A stretch of 8,168 nt of DNA from Clostridiales bacterium (GTDB taxonomy: Bacteria; Bacillota; Clostridia; Christensenellales; CAG-1252). The DNA is taken from positions 1 to 8,168 of the forward strand of contig DMCI01000050.1 of NCBI GenBank assembly GCA_003445835.1, read 5' to 3'. The notes under the pieces were generated by a model that did not search any database, was not told the origin of the DNA, and saw only the letters and a program-made list of their open reading frames with translations. Of the stretch, positions 1-8,168 are shown piece after piece (the first letter of the stretch is position 1; every line of letters begins with the position of its first letter). The position numbers and the translations under genes were made by a program.

Positions 1-1054
1 CTTCTTCACCGGGCATTTCCTCAAGCCTGCCGCTCATTTCACGCAACGCTTCCGCCCAACGAGAAGTGGAGTCCGCCATGATGGCGACGTTGTAGCCCAT
101 ATCACGGAAGTATTCCGCGATCGTGATACCCGTATAAATGGACGCCTCACGCGCCGCCACGGGCATATCCGAAGTATTGGCGATGAGCACCGTGCGCTTC
201 ATCAAAGGTTCACCCGACTTCGGGTCGATCAGTTCGGGAAACTCGTTCAAAACGTCGGTCATTTCGTTGCCGCGCTCACCGCAACCGATATAGACGATGA
301 TATCCGCGTCAGCCCACTTGGCAAGTTGGTGCTGAACGACGGTTTTGCCGCTGCCGAACGGACCGGGAACTGCCGCCACGCCGCCTTTTGCCACGGGGAA
401 CAACGTGTCGATAACGCGCTGACCGGTGACCATCGGCATATACGGAGAAATCTTTTCCTTAATGGGACGAGGACGACGCACGGGCCACTTGCGAAGCATC
501 TGCACCGCCTTGTCGCCCTTTTCCGTCTTGATGACCGCGATGTCATCCACGATGGTTTTGTTGCCGCTTTCGATGGATTTAACGGTACCCGTAACGCCAA
601 AGGGGACGAGGATCTTATGGTCGATCAAGGTATTCTCCTTGACCATACCGAGTACGTCGCCGGGGACGACCTTGTCGCCTACTTTCTTTAAGGGCACGAA
701 TTCCCACTTGCGCTCGTGATCCAACGCGTTGACTTGAAGTCCTCTTCCGATCCTGCCGCCCGAAAGGTCTCTGAGTTTGACCAAAGGACGTTGAATACCG
801 TCGAAAATACTTTCGATCAAGCCGGGCGCCAACTCCACGGACAAAGGTTCGCCGGTGGAGACCACCTCTTCGCCCACGCCGAGACCGCCCGTCTCTTCGT
901 ATACCTGAATGGAAGCCTTGTCGCCTCTCAGCTCAATGATCTCGCCGATGAGTCCTTCGCGGCTGACGCGCACGACGTCGTACATCTTGCTGTCCTGCAT
1001 GTTTTCCGCAACGATCAGCGGGCCTGCGACTTTTACGATCCTGCCATTAGTCAT
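1..1054 (-). CDS. ntpA: V-type ATPase catalytic subunit A, N-terminal 351 residues (runs off the window)
   Basis: This is the nucleotide-binding catalytic subunit of the V1 (A3B3) head, which hydrolyses or makes ATP on the cytoplasmic side. The visible part starts [14 protein letters not shown], the usual beta-barrel opening. It then carries the A-subunit insert region and the P-loop GPFGSGKT at residues 231-238 (Lys237). Next come the GERGNE motif with the catalytic Glu260 and Arg261, and the Walker B-like stretch [15 protein letters not shown] around Asp328. These positions lie within about one residue of the E. hirae NtpA equivalents. The family is about 590 aa long, so roughly 240 residues lie beyond base 1. 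The ATG overlaps the stop of the preceding subunit F gene as ATGA. It has its own strong binding site, AGAGGAG at 1063-1069, 8 nt upstream. The frame is intact throughout. A B subunit is excluded because B lacks this canonical P-loop. Confidence 0.98.
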   Translation of the reverse strand, partial: MTNGRIVKVAGPLIVAENMQDSKMYDVVRVSREGLIGEIIELRGDKASIQVYEETGGLGVGEEVVSTGEPLSVELAPGLIESIFDGIQRPLVKLRDLSGGRIGRGLQVNALDHERKWEFVPLKKVGDKVVPGDVLGMVKENTLIDHKILVPFGVTGTVKSIESGNKTIVDDIAVIKTEKGDKAVQMLRKWPVRRPRPIKEKISPYMPMVTGQRVIDTLFPVAKGGVAAVPGPFGSGKTVVQHQLAKWADADIIVYIGCGERGNEMTDVLNEFPELIDPKSGEPLMKRTVLIANTSDMPVAAREASIYTGITIAEYFRDMGYNVAIMADSTSRWAEALREMSGRLEEMPGEE

Positions 1055-1386
1055 TCTTTTTTCTCCTCTACTTGCAATATATCGGTACCGATCGCCTTTT
1101 CGACGTCCGCCTTAACGAGGCGTCTGCCGTACCCCGTGCTTCCCGAAACCGAAGGCATCGGAATCACAGCCGGAAAAGGACGAGTCTTATATCTCGCTAT
1201 CAAGTCGGGCAGTTTTTCGGCAAACTGCTCGGTGATGAAAATAATGTCGTAGTTTCGGGCAAGAAGCCGAAGTTTTTCTCTGGCTTCCGCTTCGTTTGCC
1301 ACCGGGTAAGCGTCCGCGCCGACTGCCTTAAAGGCAAAGACGGTATCCGCGTCGCCCAGCGCGGCAATGCTGCTTTTCTCAGACAT
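1051..1386 (-). CDS. ntpG: V-type ATPase subunit F (central stalk)
   Basis: This 111-aa protein matches the V/A-type ATPase subunit F family (called NtpG in E. hirae). Subunit F binds subunit D in the rotating central stalk that links the A3B3 head to the membrane ring. Family features seen are the N-terminal Rossmann-like half with [20 protein letters not shown], the segment [14 protein letters not shown] around residues 46-59, and [20 protein letters not shown] near residues 72-91. Length is normal for the family (about 100-115 aa). The start overlaps the last 8 nt of the subunit C gene. A good binding site, GAGGGAG at 1391-1397, lies inside that gene. The stop overlaps the subunit A start as ATGA, so both junctions favour translational coupling. 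Its place between C and A is the standard position in bacterial V-ATPase operons. Note that the letter F here means the stalk subunit, while E. hirae ntpF is a different gene. Confidence 0.95.
   Translation of the reverse strand: MSEKSSIAALGDADTVFAFKAVGADAYPVANEAEAREKLRLLARNYDIIFITEQFAEKLPDLIARYKTRPFPAVIPMPSVSGSTGYGRRLVKADVEKAIGTDILQVEEKKE
1063..1069 (-). promoter_or_regulatory. Ribosome binding site of ntpA
   Basis: AGAGGAG on the minus strand, 8 nt before the ntpA ATG and inside the subunit F gene. It fixes the ntpA start at 1054, which also overlaps the upstream stop as ATGA. Confidence 0.8.
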
Positions 1387-2335
1387 AAAGCTCCCTCATT
1401 CTCCCCTTGATAAGCTCCTTATCCACACCGTTGGCGATGCGGGCAAGAAGCAACCTGACGTTTTTGATCTCGCGCAACTTTCCGATATACAGTCCCGCGA
1501 TAGGCGCCGGCGAAAACATATCGTACCTTTCCTTTTTAAGAAGGGCGATAAGCGCGTCGTCCGTATAAACTTCGTAAGCGCCGACCCCCTCTTTCAAGAC
1601 GGAAAGCGCCTCTTTGACAAAGCCGCCCGCGCTGAGCTTATCCGCGGCGTCCTCACCGAACTCCGCGATCTTCAAAAGATCTTTTTTGTCGATCGTACCC
1701 ATTGGCAAAAACATTTCTTTTGCCTTGTCAAGGCTGAACTCCGCCTTACGGGCACGGTAAGCGACGGAAACGTTTTTTAAGTCGGCGAGAAGATCGAAGT
1801 ATCGGTTGATCACCTTCGCCGCGCTTTTTCTTTTTGCGTTGATCTCCGCAAACACCGCTTTATCCAAAGCAATATCCACCGCCGAAGGAACGAGCGCGTC
1901 TTTTGCTTTTAACTTATCCAACAGAATAAAACAGTCGGCAATGCCTTGCGGTATCTCTTTATACTCCCCTTTTTCGAGAGCTTCTTCCAGTTTTGCGATC
2001 GAGACGAAGCCTTCGGGCTTGTAGCCCTCTTTCGCCCCGCCGAAATAAGCGGCTTTGGCAGCGACCTTGGCGTTGTGATAGTCGTCCGTCAACAGGAAGA
2101 ATTCCAAGCCGTAGCCCTTTGTCATCGTGCTTTTGAACAAAAGGGACGCTTCCTTTTCCGCCTGCGTCAAAACTTCGTCGTACGAAGCGCCGGCGGGATA
2201 GTTTGCCTCGGCAAGAAGACGCATCGCTTCTTCCACCGTTACGGCGTCCGAGATGCGTTGGAGCCTATCCTTCCCGAGAAGTCCGCTTTCGCGGGATTTT
2301 ACTTTTGCGTTTTGAAACAAAAGTCCTGCGTCCAT
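1379..2335 (-). CDS. ntpC: V-type ATPase subunit C (d-type, central-stalk socket)
   Basis: This 318-aa protein is the bacterial/archaeal V-ATPase subunit C, equivalent to eukaryotic subunit d. It is a funnel-shaped helical protein that seats the central stalk on the K ring. Family signs are the N-terminal AKVKSRESGLLGKDRLQRI, an acidic/aromatic segment FFLLTDDYHNAKVAAKAAYFG around residues 79-99, and the C-terminal [34 protein letters not shown] chose the ATG at 2335 because it gives the family N-terminus and sits 1 nt after the subunit E stop (TGA T ATG). A longer in-frame start at 2458 would read through the subunit E gene and add a non-homologous, Arg/Ser-rich tail. No Shine-Dalgarno sequence is visible, and a GC-rich inverted repeat (2348-2359) lies just upstream. 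Translation therefore probably depends on coupling to subunit E. Confidence 0.95.
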   Translation of the reverse strand: MDAGLLFQNAKVKSRESGLLGKDRLQRISDAVTVEEAMRLLAEANYPAGASYDEVLTQAEKEASLLFKSTMTKGYGLEFFLLTDDYHNAKVAAKAAYFGGAKEGYKPEGFVSIAKLEEALEKGEYKEIPQGIADCFILLDKLKAKDALVPSAVDIALDKAVFAEINAKRKSAAKVINRYFDLLADLKNVSVAYRARKAEFSLDKAKEMFLPMGTIDKKDLLKIAEFGEDAADKLSAGGFVKEALSVLKEGVGAYEVYTDDALIALLKKERYDMFSPAPIAGLYIGKLREIKNVRLLLARIANGVDKELIKGRMRELYV

Positions 2336-2336
2336 A

Positions 2337-2909
2337 TCAAGAGAACAGCGCCTTGGCGCAAATATCCTCCTCCGAACGGAGATTTTCGATCTCCACTTCC
2401 AAAGTGAGGTTTTTGTCACAGTCTTTACCGCGGAGGACGATCCCTCCGAGGAAAGCACCCTTTTCCTTATCTTCCGTCAAACGAATACCCGCCTGCTTCA
2501 TCGCTTCGGCAAGGATCTTTTTGCGATCCACCTTGTCAAAATCGGACGCGGCGAAGACCACGCTGTCACCGTCCTCCGCCACCGAAAGGATCATCTTGAC
2601 CAGAAGGGCTTCGTACTTGTCGCTTGCTTTAACGGCAAGAAGCGCTTTTTGGTAGGCTTCTCCGATCAAGGCTTGTTTTTCCGAAAGAACGAGCTTCCTG
2701 CCCTCGAGTTCCGCCATTGACTTCCTGCGACGGATGGTCTCGGGCGCCGCTGCGGACGCCATCTTGCGAGCGCTGTCCAAGAGGGCGGCGCGTTCTGCTT
2801 CCGCTGCCGCTACCTGTGACGCCGCTTTGCCTTCCGCCTCGGCGACGATCGTCCGAGCGCGTTCTTCCGCGTCGGAAAGGATCTTGTTTAAAAGTTCCTG
2901 CTTAGCCAT
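2337..2909 (-). CDS. ntpE: V-type ATPase subunit E (peripheral stalk)
   Basis: This 190-aa protein is the V/A-type ATPase subunit E. It pairs with the G/H coiled-coil subunit to form the peripheral stalks that hold the catalytic head still during rotation. Residues 1 to about 75 are a long Ala/Glu/Arg-rich helix suited to a coiled coil (DAEERARTIVAEAEGKAA...). The C-terminal half is the globular domain. It ends with the family pattern GGIVLRGKDCDKNLTLEVEI followed by NLRSEED, in which Gly-Gly-Ile-Val and the final acidic strand are typical. The length is normal. The gene starts 3 nt after the K stop and ends 1 nt before the C start. Upstream of its ATG the sequence is pyrimidine-rich with no binding site (TTGCGATCTAAACT), so it is probably translated by reinitiation from ntpK. 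Confidence 0.95.
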   Translation of the reverse strand: MAKQELLNKILSDAEERARTIVAEAEGKAASQVAAAEAERAALLDSARKMASAAAPETIRRRKSMAELEGRKLVLSEKQALIGEAYQKALLAVKASDKYEALLVKMILSVAEDGDSVVFAASDFDKVDRKKILAEAMKQAGIRLTEDKEKGAFLGGIVLRGKDCDKNLTLEVEIENLRSEEDICAKALFS

Positions 2910-2912
2910 AGT

Positions 2913-5372
<2,460 letters not shown>

Positions 5373-5392
<20 letters not shown>

Positions 5393-5705
5393 ACTTCTTC
5401 AGCAAACGATCCTTGACCTGTTTTGCCGCGTCGGTGACCTTCCCCTCCGCGCCGCGTCTGATCGCCGCCGCTTCTTCACGCCCTTTTTCAAGGATGAACG
5501 CTTCTTCTTTGGCAGCCGCAGCCTCCGTCTCCTTTTCCAAGGAGATAAGAAGTTCCGCCGCGGACTTCTTCCCTTCCGCGACGATCGCCGCGCTTGTTTC
5601 TTCCCCCTGACGGCGGATCTCCTTAGCGCGTTCGGTCGCCGCAAGGGTGACTTCTTCCGCGCGCTGTTCCGCCTGCAGGATCTCGTCCATGATCTCCTTG
5701 ACCAT
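5373..5705 (-). CDS. ntpF: V-type ATPase peripheral-stalk coiled-coil subunit (G/H type)
   Basis: This 110-aa protein is almost entirely Ala/Glu/Lys/Arg, with heptad-like helical sequence from residue 1 to about 100 (EQRAEEVTLAATERAKEI...). It ends in RLLKKYGVAAL. Composition, length and position first among the ATPase genes, directly before subunit I, match the G/H subunit of bacterial V-ATPases (NtpF in E. hirae, subunit G in Thermus). That subunit wraps around subunit E to make the peripheral stalk. I chose the ATG at 5705 (MVKEIMDEI) because it follows the rpiB stop by 1 nt and has AGAGGAAG just upstream. A start at 5768 would lie inside rpiB and add a poor, Arg-rich leader. The family assignment rests on context as much as sequence, since coiled coils are weakly diagnostic. 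The last 20 nt overlap ntpI. Confidence 0.88.
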
Positions 5706-5706
5706 A

Positions 5707-6150
5707 TTACTTCCTCTCGTCCATCTCCGCGATGATCGCAAGACGTCTGTTGTGCCTATCGCCCTCAAAAGGAGTGGTCAGCCACAAATCGACAAGCTTG
5801 ACCGCCTTTTCGGGAGAGACGACCCTGCCGCCGAGGCAAAGCACGTTTGCGTTGTTGTGCGCGGAGCACGCCGCCGCGGAGAACTCATCCGACAAAACCG
5901 CCGCGCGGATGCCCTTGACCTTGTTTGCCGCGATGGACATCCCGATGCCGGTACCGCAAAGCAAGATGCCTTTATCCGCCTCGCCCGAAGCGACCGCTTC
6001 CGCGACCTTTTTGGCGTAGATGGGGTAATCGACGCTTGCCGTGTCGTAAGTGCCGAAGTCGGTGACTTCCACACCCTTATCCTTGAGATACTCCAAAACC
6101 GCGGGTTTCAAAACGATGCCGCCGTGATCACAACCGATAGCAATACGCAT
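5707..6150 (-). CDS. rpiB: Ribose-5-phosphate isomerase B
   Basis: This 147-aa RpiB/LacA/LacB-family enzyme is predicted to interconvert ribose 5-phosphate and ribulose 5-phosphate in the non-oxidative pentose phosphate pathway, in the cytosol. The N-terminus MRIAIGCDHGG has the conserved Asp8-His9. GILLCGTGIGMSIAANK holds Cys65, the base equivalent to E. coli RpiB Cys66, and the anion-hole glycines. SAHNNANVLCLGGRVV holds His98, matching the conserved E. coli His99. The Cys form and single-chain layout favour RpiB over the LacA/LacB pair, though allose-6-phosphate isomerase activity is possible. The start is fixed by GAGGAGG 7 nt upstream. It is the first gene after a strong promoter. Its TAA is 1 nt from the start of the first V-ATPase gene, so it is very probably co-transcribed with the ATPase. 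No direct functional link is known to me. Confidence 0.95.
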   Translation of the reverse strand: MRIAIGCDHGGIVLKPAVLEYLKDKGVEVTDFGTYDTASVDYPIYAKKVAEAVASGEADKGILLCGTGIGMSIAANKVKGIRAAVLSDEFSAAACSAHNNANVLCLGGRVVSPEKAVKLVDLWLTTPFEGDRHNRRLAIIAEMDERK

Positions 6151-6157
6151 AAGATGT

Positions 6158-6179
6158 CCTCCTCGCGCGGGGAACGCGC
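6158..6179 (-). promoter_or_regulatory. rpiB ribosome binding site with a GC hairpin directly upstream
   Basis: GAGGAGG (6164-6158) lies 7 nt before the rpiB ATG, a near-ideal Shine-Dalgarno site that fixes the start. Immediately 5' of it, with no gap, is a small inverted repeat GCGCG-TTCCC-CGCGC (6179-6165). It has a 5-bp GC stem and 5-nt loop. No T-tract follows, so it is not a terminator. It could stabilise the 5' end or tune ribosome access to the first gene. Confidence 0.6.
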
Positions 6180-6194
6180 ATAAGTTTTAGGAAT

Positions 6195-6223
6195 AGTATA
6201 TCTTATTATGCGGATATTGTCAA
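6195..6223 (-). promoter_or_regulatory. Sigma-A promoter of the rpiB/V-ATPase operon
   Basis: Read on the minus strand, TTGACA (6223-6218, perfect -35) is followed by 17 nt and TATACT (6200-6195, 5 of 6 match to TATAAT). Predicted transcription start is near 6188, giving a leader of about 38 nt before rpiB. The -35 box begins on the base right after the TAA of the upstream 125-aa gene. This is the only strong promoter I see for the whole operon. Confidence 0.88.
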
Positions 6224-6601
6224 TTAAAATTCCGCGCGCAAGGCGGCAAGCGGCGTGACGGGCGTTTCGATCCTGCGACGGCTCTTTTCACGATAGTAGC
6301 GATCCTTGAGTCTTGCGTAAGTTTTGGCGAGTTCCAAAACATACCTGTCTTTCCCCGAACGATCCATCCCATCAAACCTCGTTCTGTCGATCAATCTGCC
6401 AATAGGGTCGATCACGCATTCGTCGGCGGTAAGCATTTCTCTGACTTTGGCGTACAGTTCTTCTTCGGCGGCGTATCCGATCCCGCTTTTTGTTTGAGAG
6501 GGGATGCTCTCTTCCGCGGTGGCGCCCTGCCAATATCCTTTCTTCAGTCTGTTCTTTGCCGATTGGGCAAGTCTTTTGAGTTCCGAATTATCTTTGTTCA
6601 T
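6224..6601 (-). CDS. Hypothetical protein, 125 aa, not recognised
   Basis: I do not recognise this protein. It is small, soluble and rich in charged residues, with no signal peptide or membrane segment. The N-terminal third is a basic helix (ELKRLAQSAKNRLKKGYW, residues 7-24). A polar linker rich in Ser/Thr/Gln follows. The middle is an acidic helix with EEELYAKVREMLTADECVIDPIGRLID. The last third is a helix with many Tyr and Arg (RYVLELAKTYARLKDRYYREKSRRR), followed by a short Pro-containing tail. The clustering of basic and aromatic residues could suit nucleic-acid or ribosome contact, but that is a guess. The start at 6601 is preferred over the in-frame ATG at 6619. It has GAGG at 6608-6611, 6 nt upstream, whereas the only GGAG near 6619 would lie before the predicted transcription start. 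Its own promoter is at 6634-6662. It is reported as a real gene because of the binding site, promoter and normal base composition. Confidence 0.78.
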   Translation of the reverse strand: MNKDNSELKRLAQSAKNRLKKGYWQGATAEESIPSQTKSGIGYAAEEELYAKVREMLTADECVIDPIGRLIDRTRFDGMDRSGKDRYVLELAKTYARLKDRYYREKSRRRIETPVTPLAALRAEF

Positions 6602-6633
6602 TTCACACCTCGCTGTCATAGATAATTGACTCC

Positions 6634-6662
6634 ATTATATGAGTGAGTGTGCCTTATTGCAA
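6634..6662 (-). promoter_or_regulatory. Predicted sigma-A promoter of the 125-aa hypothetical gene
   Basis: On the minus strand, TTGCAA (6662-6657, 4 of 6 match) is followed by 17 nt and a perfect TATAAT (6639-6634). Predicted start of transcription is near 6627, leaving about 26 nt of leader with GAGG before the ATG at 6601. This placement argues against the alternative ATG at 6619. Confidence 0.7.
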
Positions 6663-6732
6663 CAAAAAAGAATACGGAAAAACCGCGAATTATCTCGAAG
6701 AATCTCACTCGTTGCGTTTTTTTGAAAGTGAG
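6641..6732. repeat. Three copies of an AGTGAG motif between the divergent genes
   Basis: GAGTGAG occurs at 6641-6647. Its exact reverse complement CTCACTC is at 6704-6710, and AGTGAG recurs at 6727-6732. The first copy lies in the spacer of the promoter of the hypothetical gene. The second and third could form a 6-bp stem with a long loop. They might be operator half-sites, but short motifs can recur by chance. Nothing else coding is visible in 6602-6828. Confidence 0.25.
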
Positions 6733-6793
6733 GTCAAAATCTTTCTATTTTTCGATATAAAAAACAAAAAAATGCCTAATTTTCCGCAACAAG

Positions 6794-6822
6794 TTGAAAT
6801 TGCGCGGCGGGTGTGGTAAGAT
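6794..6822 (+). promoter_or_regulatory. Predicted extended -10 promoter of rsmF, implying a leaderless mRNA
   Basis: TTGAAA (6794-6799, 5 of 6 match) is followed by 17 nt and TAAGAT (6817-6822, 4 of 6). TGG comes directly before the -10 box, the TGn of an extended -10. A-rich runs at about 6759-6783 could act as an UP element. Counting 7 nt from the end of the -10 box puts the first transcribed base at 6829, the A of the rsmF start codon. Confidence 0.65.
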
Positions 6823-6828
6823 GCTTAT

Positions 6829-8168
6829 ATGATCATATTGCCAAGCGGTTACGAAAGCAGGATGAAAAGGCTCCTCAGCGAGGATTATCCGAGGTATGAA
6901 AAAGCCCTCGGGGAAGACCCCGCGCGGGGACTTTTGATTAACGTCAAAAAGATCGAAGAAGATACTTTTGACCGTCTGTTTTCATACGAAACCGAGCGCA
7001 TCCCTTACTTTAAGATAGGCAGACGCCTTTTATCGGATGAAAAAGTAGGAGGCGACCCCCTGCACGCCGCGGGGCTTTACTATATGCAAGACCCCGGCGC
7101 AATGAGTTCGGTAGCCGCCCTGCCCGAGATCAAGGGCAAAGTTTTGGACGTTGCCGCCGCCCCGGGCGGTAAGACCATCGCCGCTGCGCTCTCCTCAAAG
7201 GATGTCTTCGTCGTAGCCAACGAGATCAACTTCCCCAGAGCGAAGATCCTGCTTCAAAACGTGGAACGATTGGGACTTCAAAACGTTGCCGTGACTTCGC
7301 TTGCGCCCAAGGACTTTGCGCGCTTCGTACCCGAAAGCTTTGACCTCATCATCGCCGACCTGCCCTGCAGCGGGGAGGGAATGTTCCGCAAGGAGCAAGC
7401 CGCTCTCGACGCCTGGAACGACAACATCAACAAAATGAATGCGGAAAGGCAAAAAGAGATCTTAAAAGACGTTTTGCCCGCGCTCAAAAAGGGAGGCACC
7501 CTCCTATACTCCACCTGCACCTACGCCGTGGAGGAAAACGAGGAGATCGTCCTCTTTTTGATGAAAGAATACGGAATGACCCCGGTATTCCCGCAGGAAG
7601 AAGCCGTTGCCGCTACCGCGCCCGGCGTATCGATCGAAGGGACGGATATGAGTTTTGCAAGGCGGTTTTACCCCTTTATCCAAGAGGGGGAAGGTCAGTT
7701 TTTTGCCATCCTCAAAAAGCCCGGTGAAGCGATCTACACGCAAAAAACAATCCCGACCAAACTTTCAGTCAACGAGGAAAGGCGGGTGCGTGAATTCACC
7801 GACCGCTACGTTGACGGCGACCTCGGCATCCTCAACAAACAAGGAAACGACTACTACGCCGTATCCCCCGTCGCCCGCACCTTACCCCTAAGGTATCTTT
7901 CGGAAGGGGTGCGCATAGGCGAACTTTCCGGCGGGAAGTTCCTGCCCCATCACAACCTGTTTACCGCCTTTGGCGATAAGTTAAAAAACAAGGAGAATCT
8001 TTTGCGTGACGATCCGCGCCTCGCTTCCTACCTTTACGGCTTGGAGATCGACGCCAAACAAGCCTCGGACGGCTACGTCGCCGTGTTGGTGGAAGGCTAT
8101 CCCCTCGGCGGAGGCAAGTGCGTAAACGGCCGCATCAAAAATCACTACCCCAAAGGCTTACGCACCAA
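6829..8168 (+). CDS. rsmF: RsmF-type 16S rRNA m5C methyltransferase, C-terminus just cut off
   Basis: This is a SAM-dependent RNA cytosine-5 methyltransferase of the RsmB/RsmF/NSUN family, with 446 codons in the window. The N-terminus ILPSGYESRMKRLLSEDYPRYEKAL is the RsmF-like entry. The SAM-binding motif VLDVAAAPGGKT spans residues 105-116. Motif IV is ADLPCSGEGMFRK with Cys180, which releases the product. Motif VI is LYSTCTYAVEENE with the nucleophile Cys230. The C-terminal part ends GYPLGGGKCVNGRIKNHYPKGLR, the PUA-like RNA-binding tail of RsmF-type proteins, so few codons should be missing. The target is probably a cytosine of 16S rRNA, as in E. coli (C1407), but the exact base cannot be read from sequence. 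The start at 6829 fits the family N-terminus. No binding site precedes it, and the promoter predicts a leaderless mRNA. It is transcribed divergently from the genes on the left. Confidence 0.93.
   Translation, partial: MIILPSGYESRMKRLLSEDYPRYEKALGEDPARGLLINVKKIEEDTFDRLFSYETERIPYFKIGRRLLSDEKVGGDPLHAAGLYYMQDPGAMSSVAALPEIKGKVLDVAAAPGGKTIAAALSSKDVFVVANEINFPRAKILLQNVERLGLQNVAVTSLAPKDFARFVPESFDLIIADLPCSGEGMFRKEQAALDAWNDNINKMNAERQKEILKDVLPALKKGGTLLYSTCTYAVEENEEIVLFLMKEYGMTPVFPQEEAVAATAPGVSIEGTDMSFARRFYPFIQEGEGQFFAILKKPGEAIYTQKTIPTKLSVNEERRVREFTDRYVDGDLGILNKQGNDYYAVSPVARTLPLRYLSEGVRIGELSGGKFLPHHNLFTAFGDKLKNKENLLRDDPRLASYLYGLEIDAKQASDGYVAVLVEGYPLGGGKCVNGRIKNHYPKGLRT

Noticed and set aside
716..1252. 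A 178-codon plus-strand open frame across ntpA and the subunit F gene
   Set aside because: It is antisense to two well-supported genes, spans their junction and has no recognisable protein features.
1379..2458. A longer subunit C starting at 2458
   Set aside because: The extra 41 residues read through ntpE in another frame, are Ser/Arg-rich and unlike the family. The ATG at 2335 gives the known N-terminus.
6700..6735. A possible terminator hairpin (CTCACT...AGTGAG) with T-run in the divergent region
   Set aside because: The T-run lies in the 17-nt loop rather than after the stem, the stem is only 6 bp, and no gene on either strand ends there.

Overview
The window is ordinary core genome of a bacterium. 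It is most likely a Bacillota member of the Clostridia type, probably uncultured. The clues are GC content near 50%, consensus sigma-A promoters, strong AGGAGG ribosome binding sites, and a bacterial V-type ATPase operon in the order known from Enterococcus hirae (ntpFIKECGA...). I cannot name the genus.

From 6150 down to 1, on the minus strand, lies one tightly packed operon. It starts with rpiB (ribose-5-phosphate isomerase B) and continues with seven V-ATPase genes. These are the peripheral-stalk coiled coil (subunit G/H), subunit I (a), the proteolipid K (c), subunits E, C (d) and F, and the first 351 codons of the catalytic subunit A. Subunits B and D should follow beyond base 1. Junctions are 1-3 nt gaps or overlaps of 4, 8 or 20 nt. 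A near-consensus promoter (TTGACA, 17 nt, TATACT) lies just ahead of rpiB, and I see no internal terminator. The K subunit carries every residue that binds Na+ in the E. hirae pump, so this is predicted to be a Na+-translocating V-ATPase.

From 6601 to 6224, also on the minus strand, is a 125-aa protein that I do not recognise. It has its own promoter and binding site. Its stop codon directly abuts the -35 box of the rpiB promoter, so read-through into the ATPase operon is possible.

From 6602 to 6828 is an AT-rich divergent intergenic region with promoters in both directions. On the plus strand, from 6829 to the window end, is an almost complete RsmF-type rRNA m5C methyltransferase. Its promoter is placed so that transcription should begin at the A of the start codon, giving a leaderless mRNA.

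I found no mobile element, CRISPR array, tRNA, rRNA or defence system, and nothing that looks like an undescribed multi-gene system. The points worth a second look are the coupling of rpiB to the V-ATPase, the predicted leaderless transcript, the predicted Na+ specificity, the unknown 125-aa protein, and the uneven ribosome-binding-site pattern in the operon.
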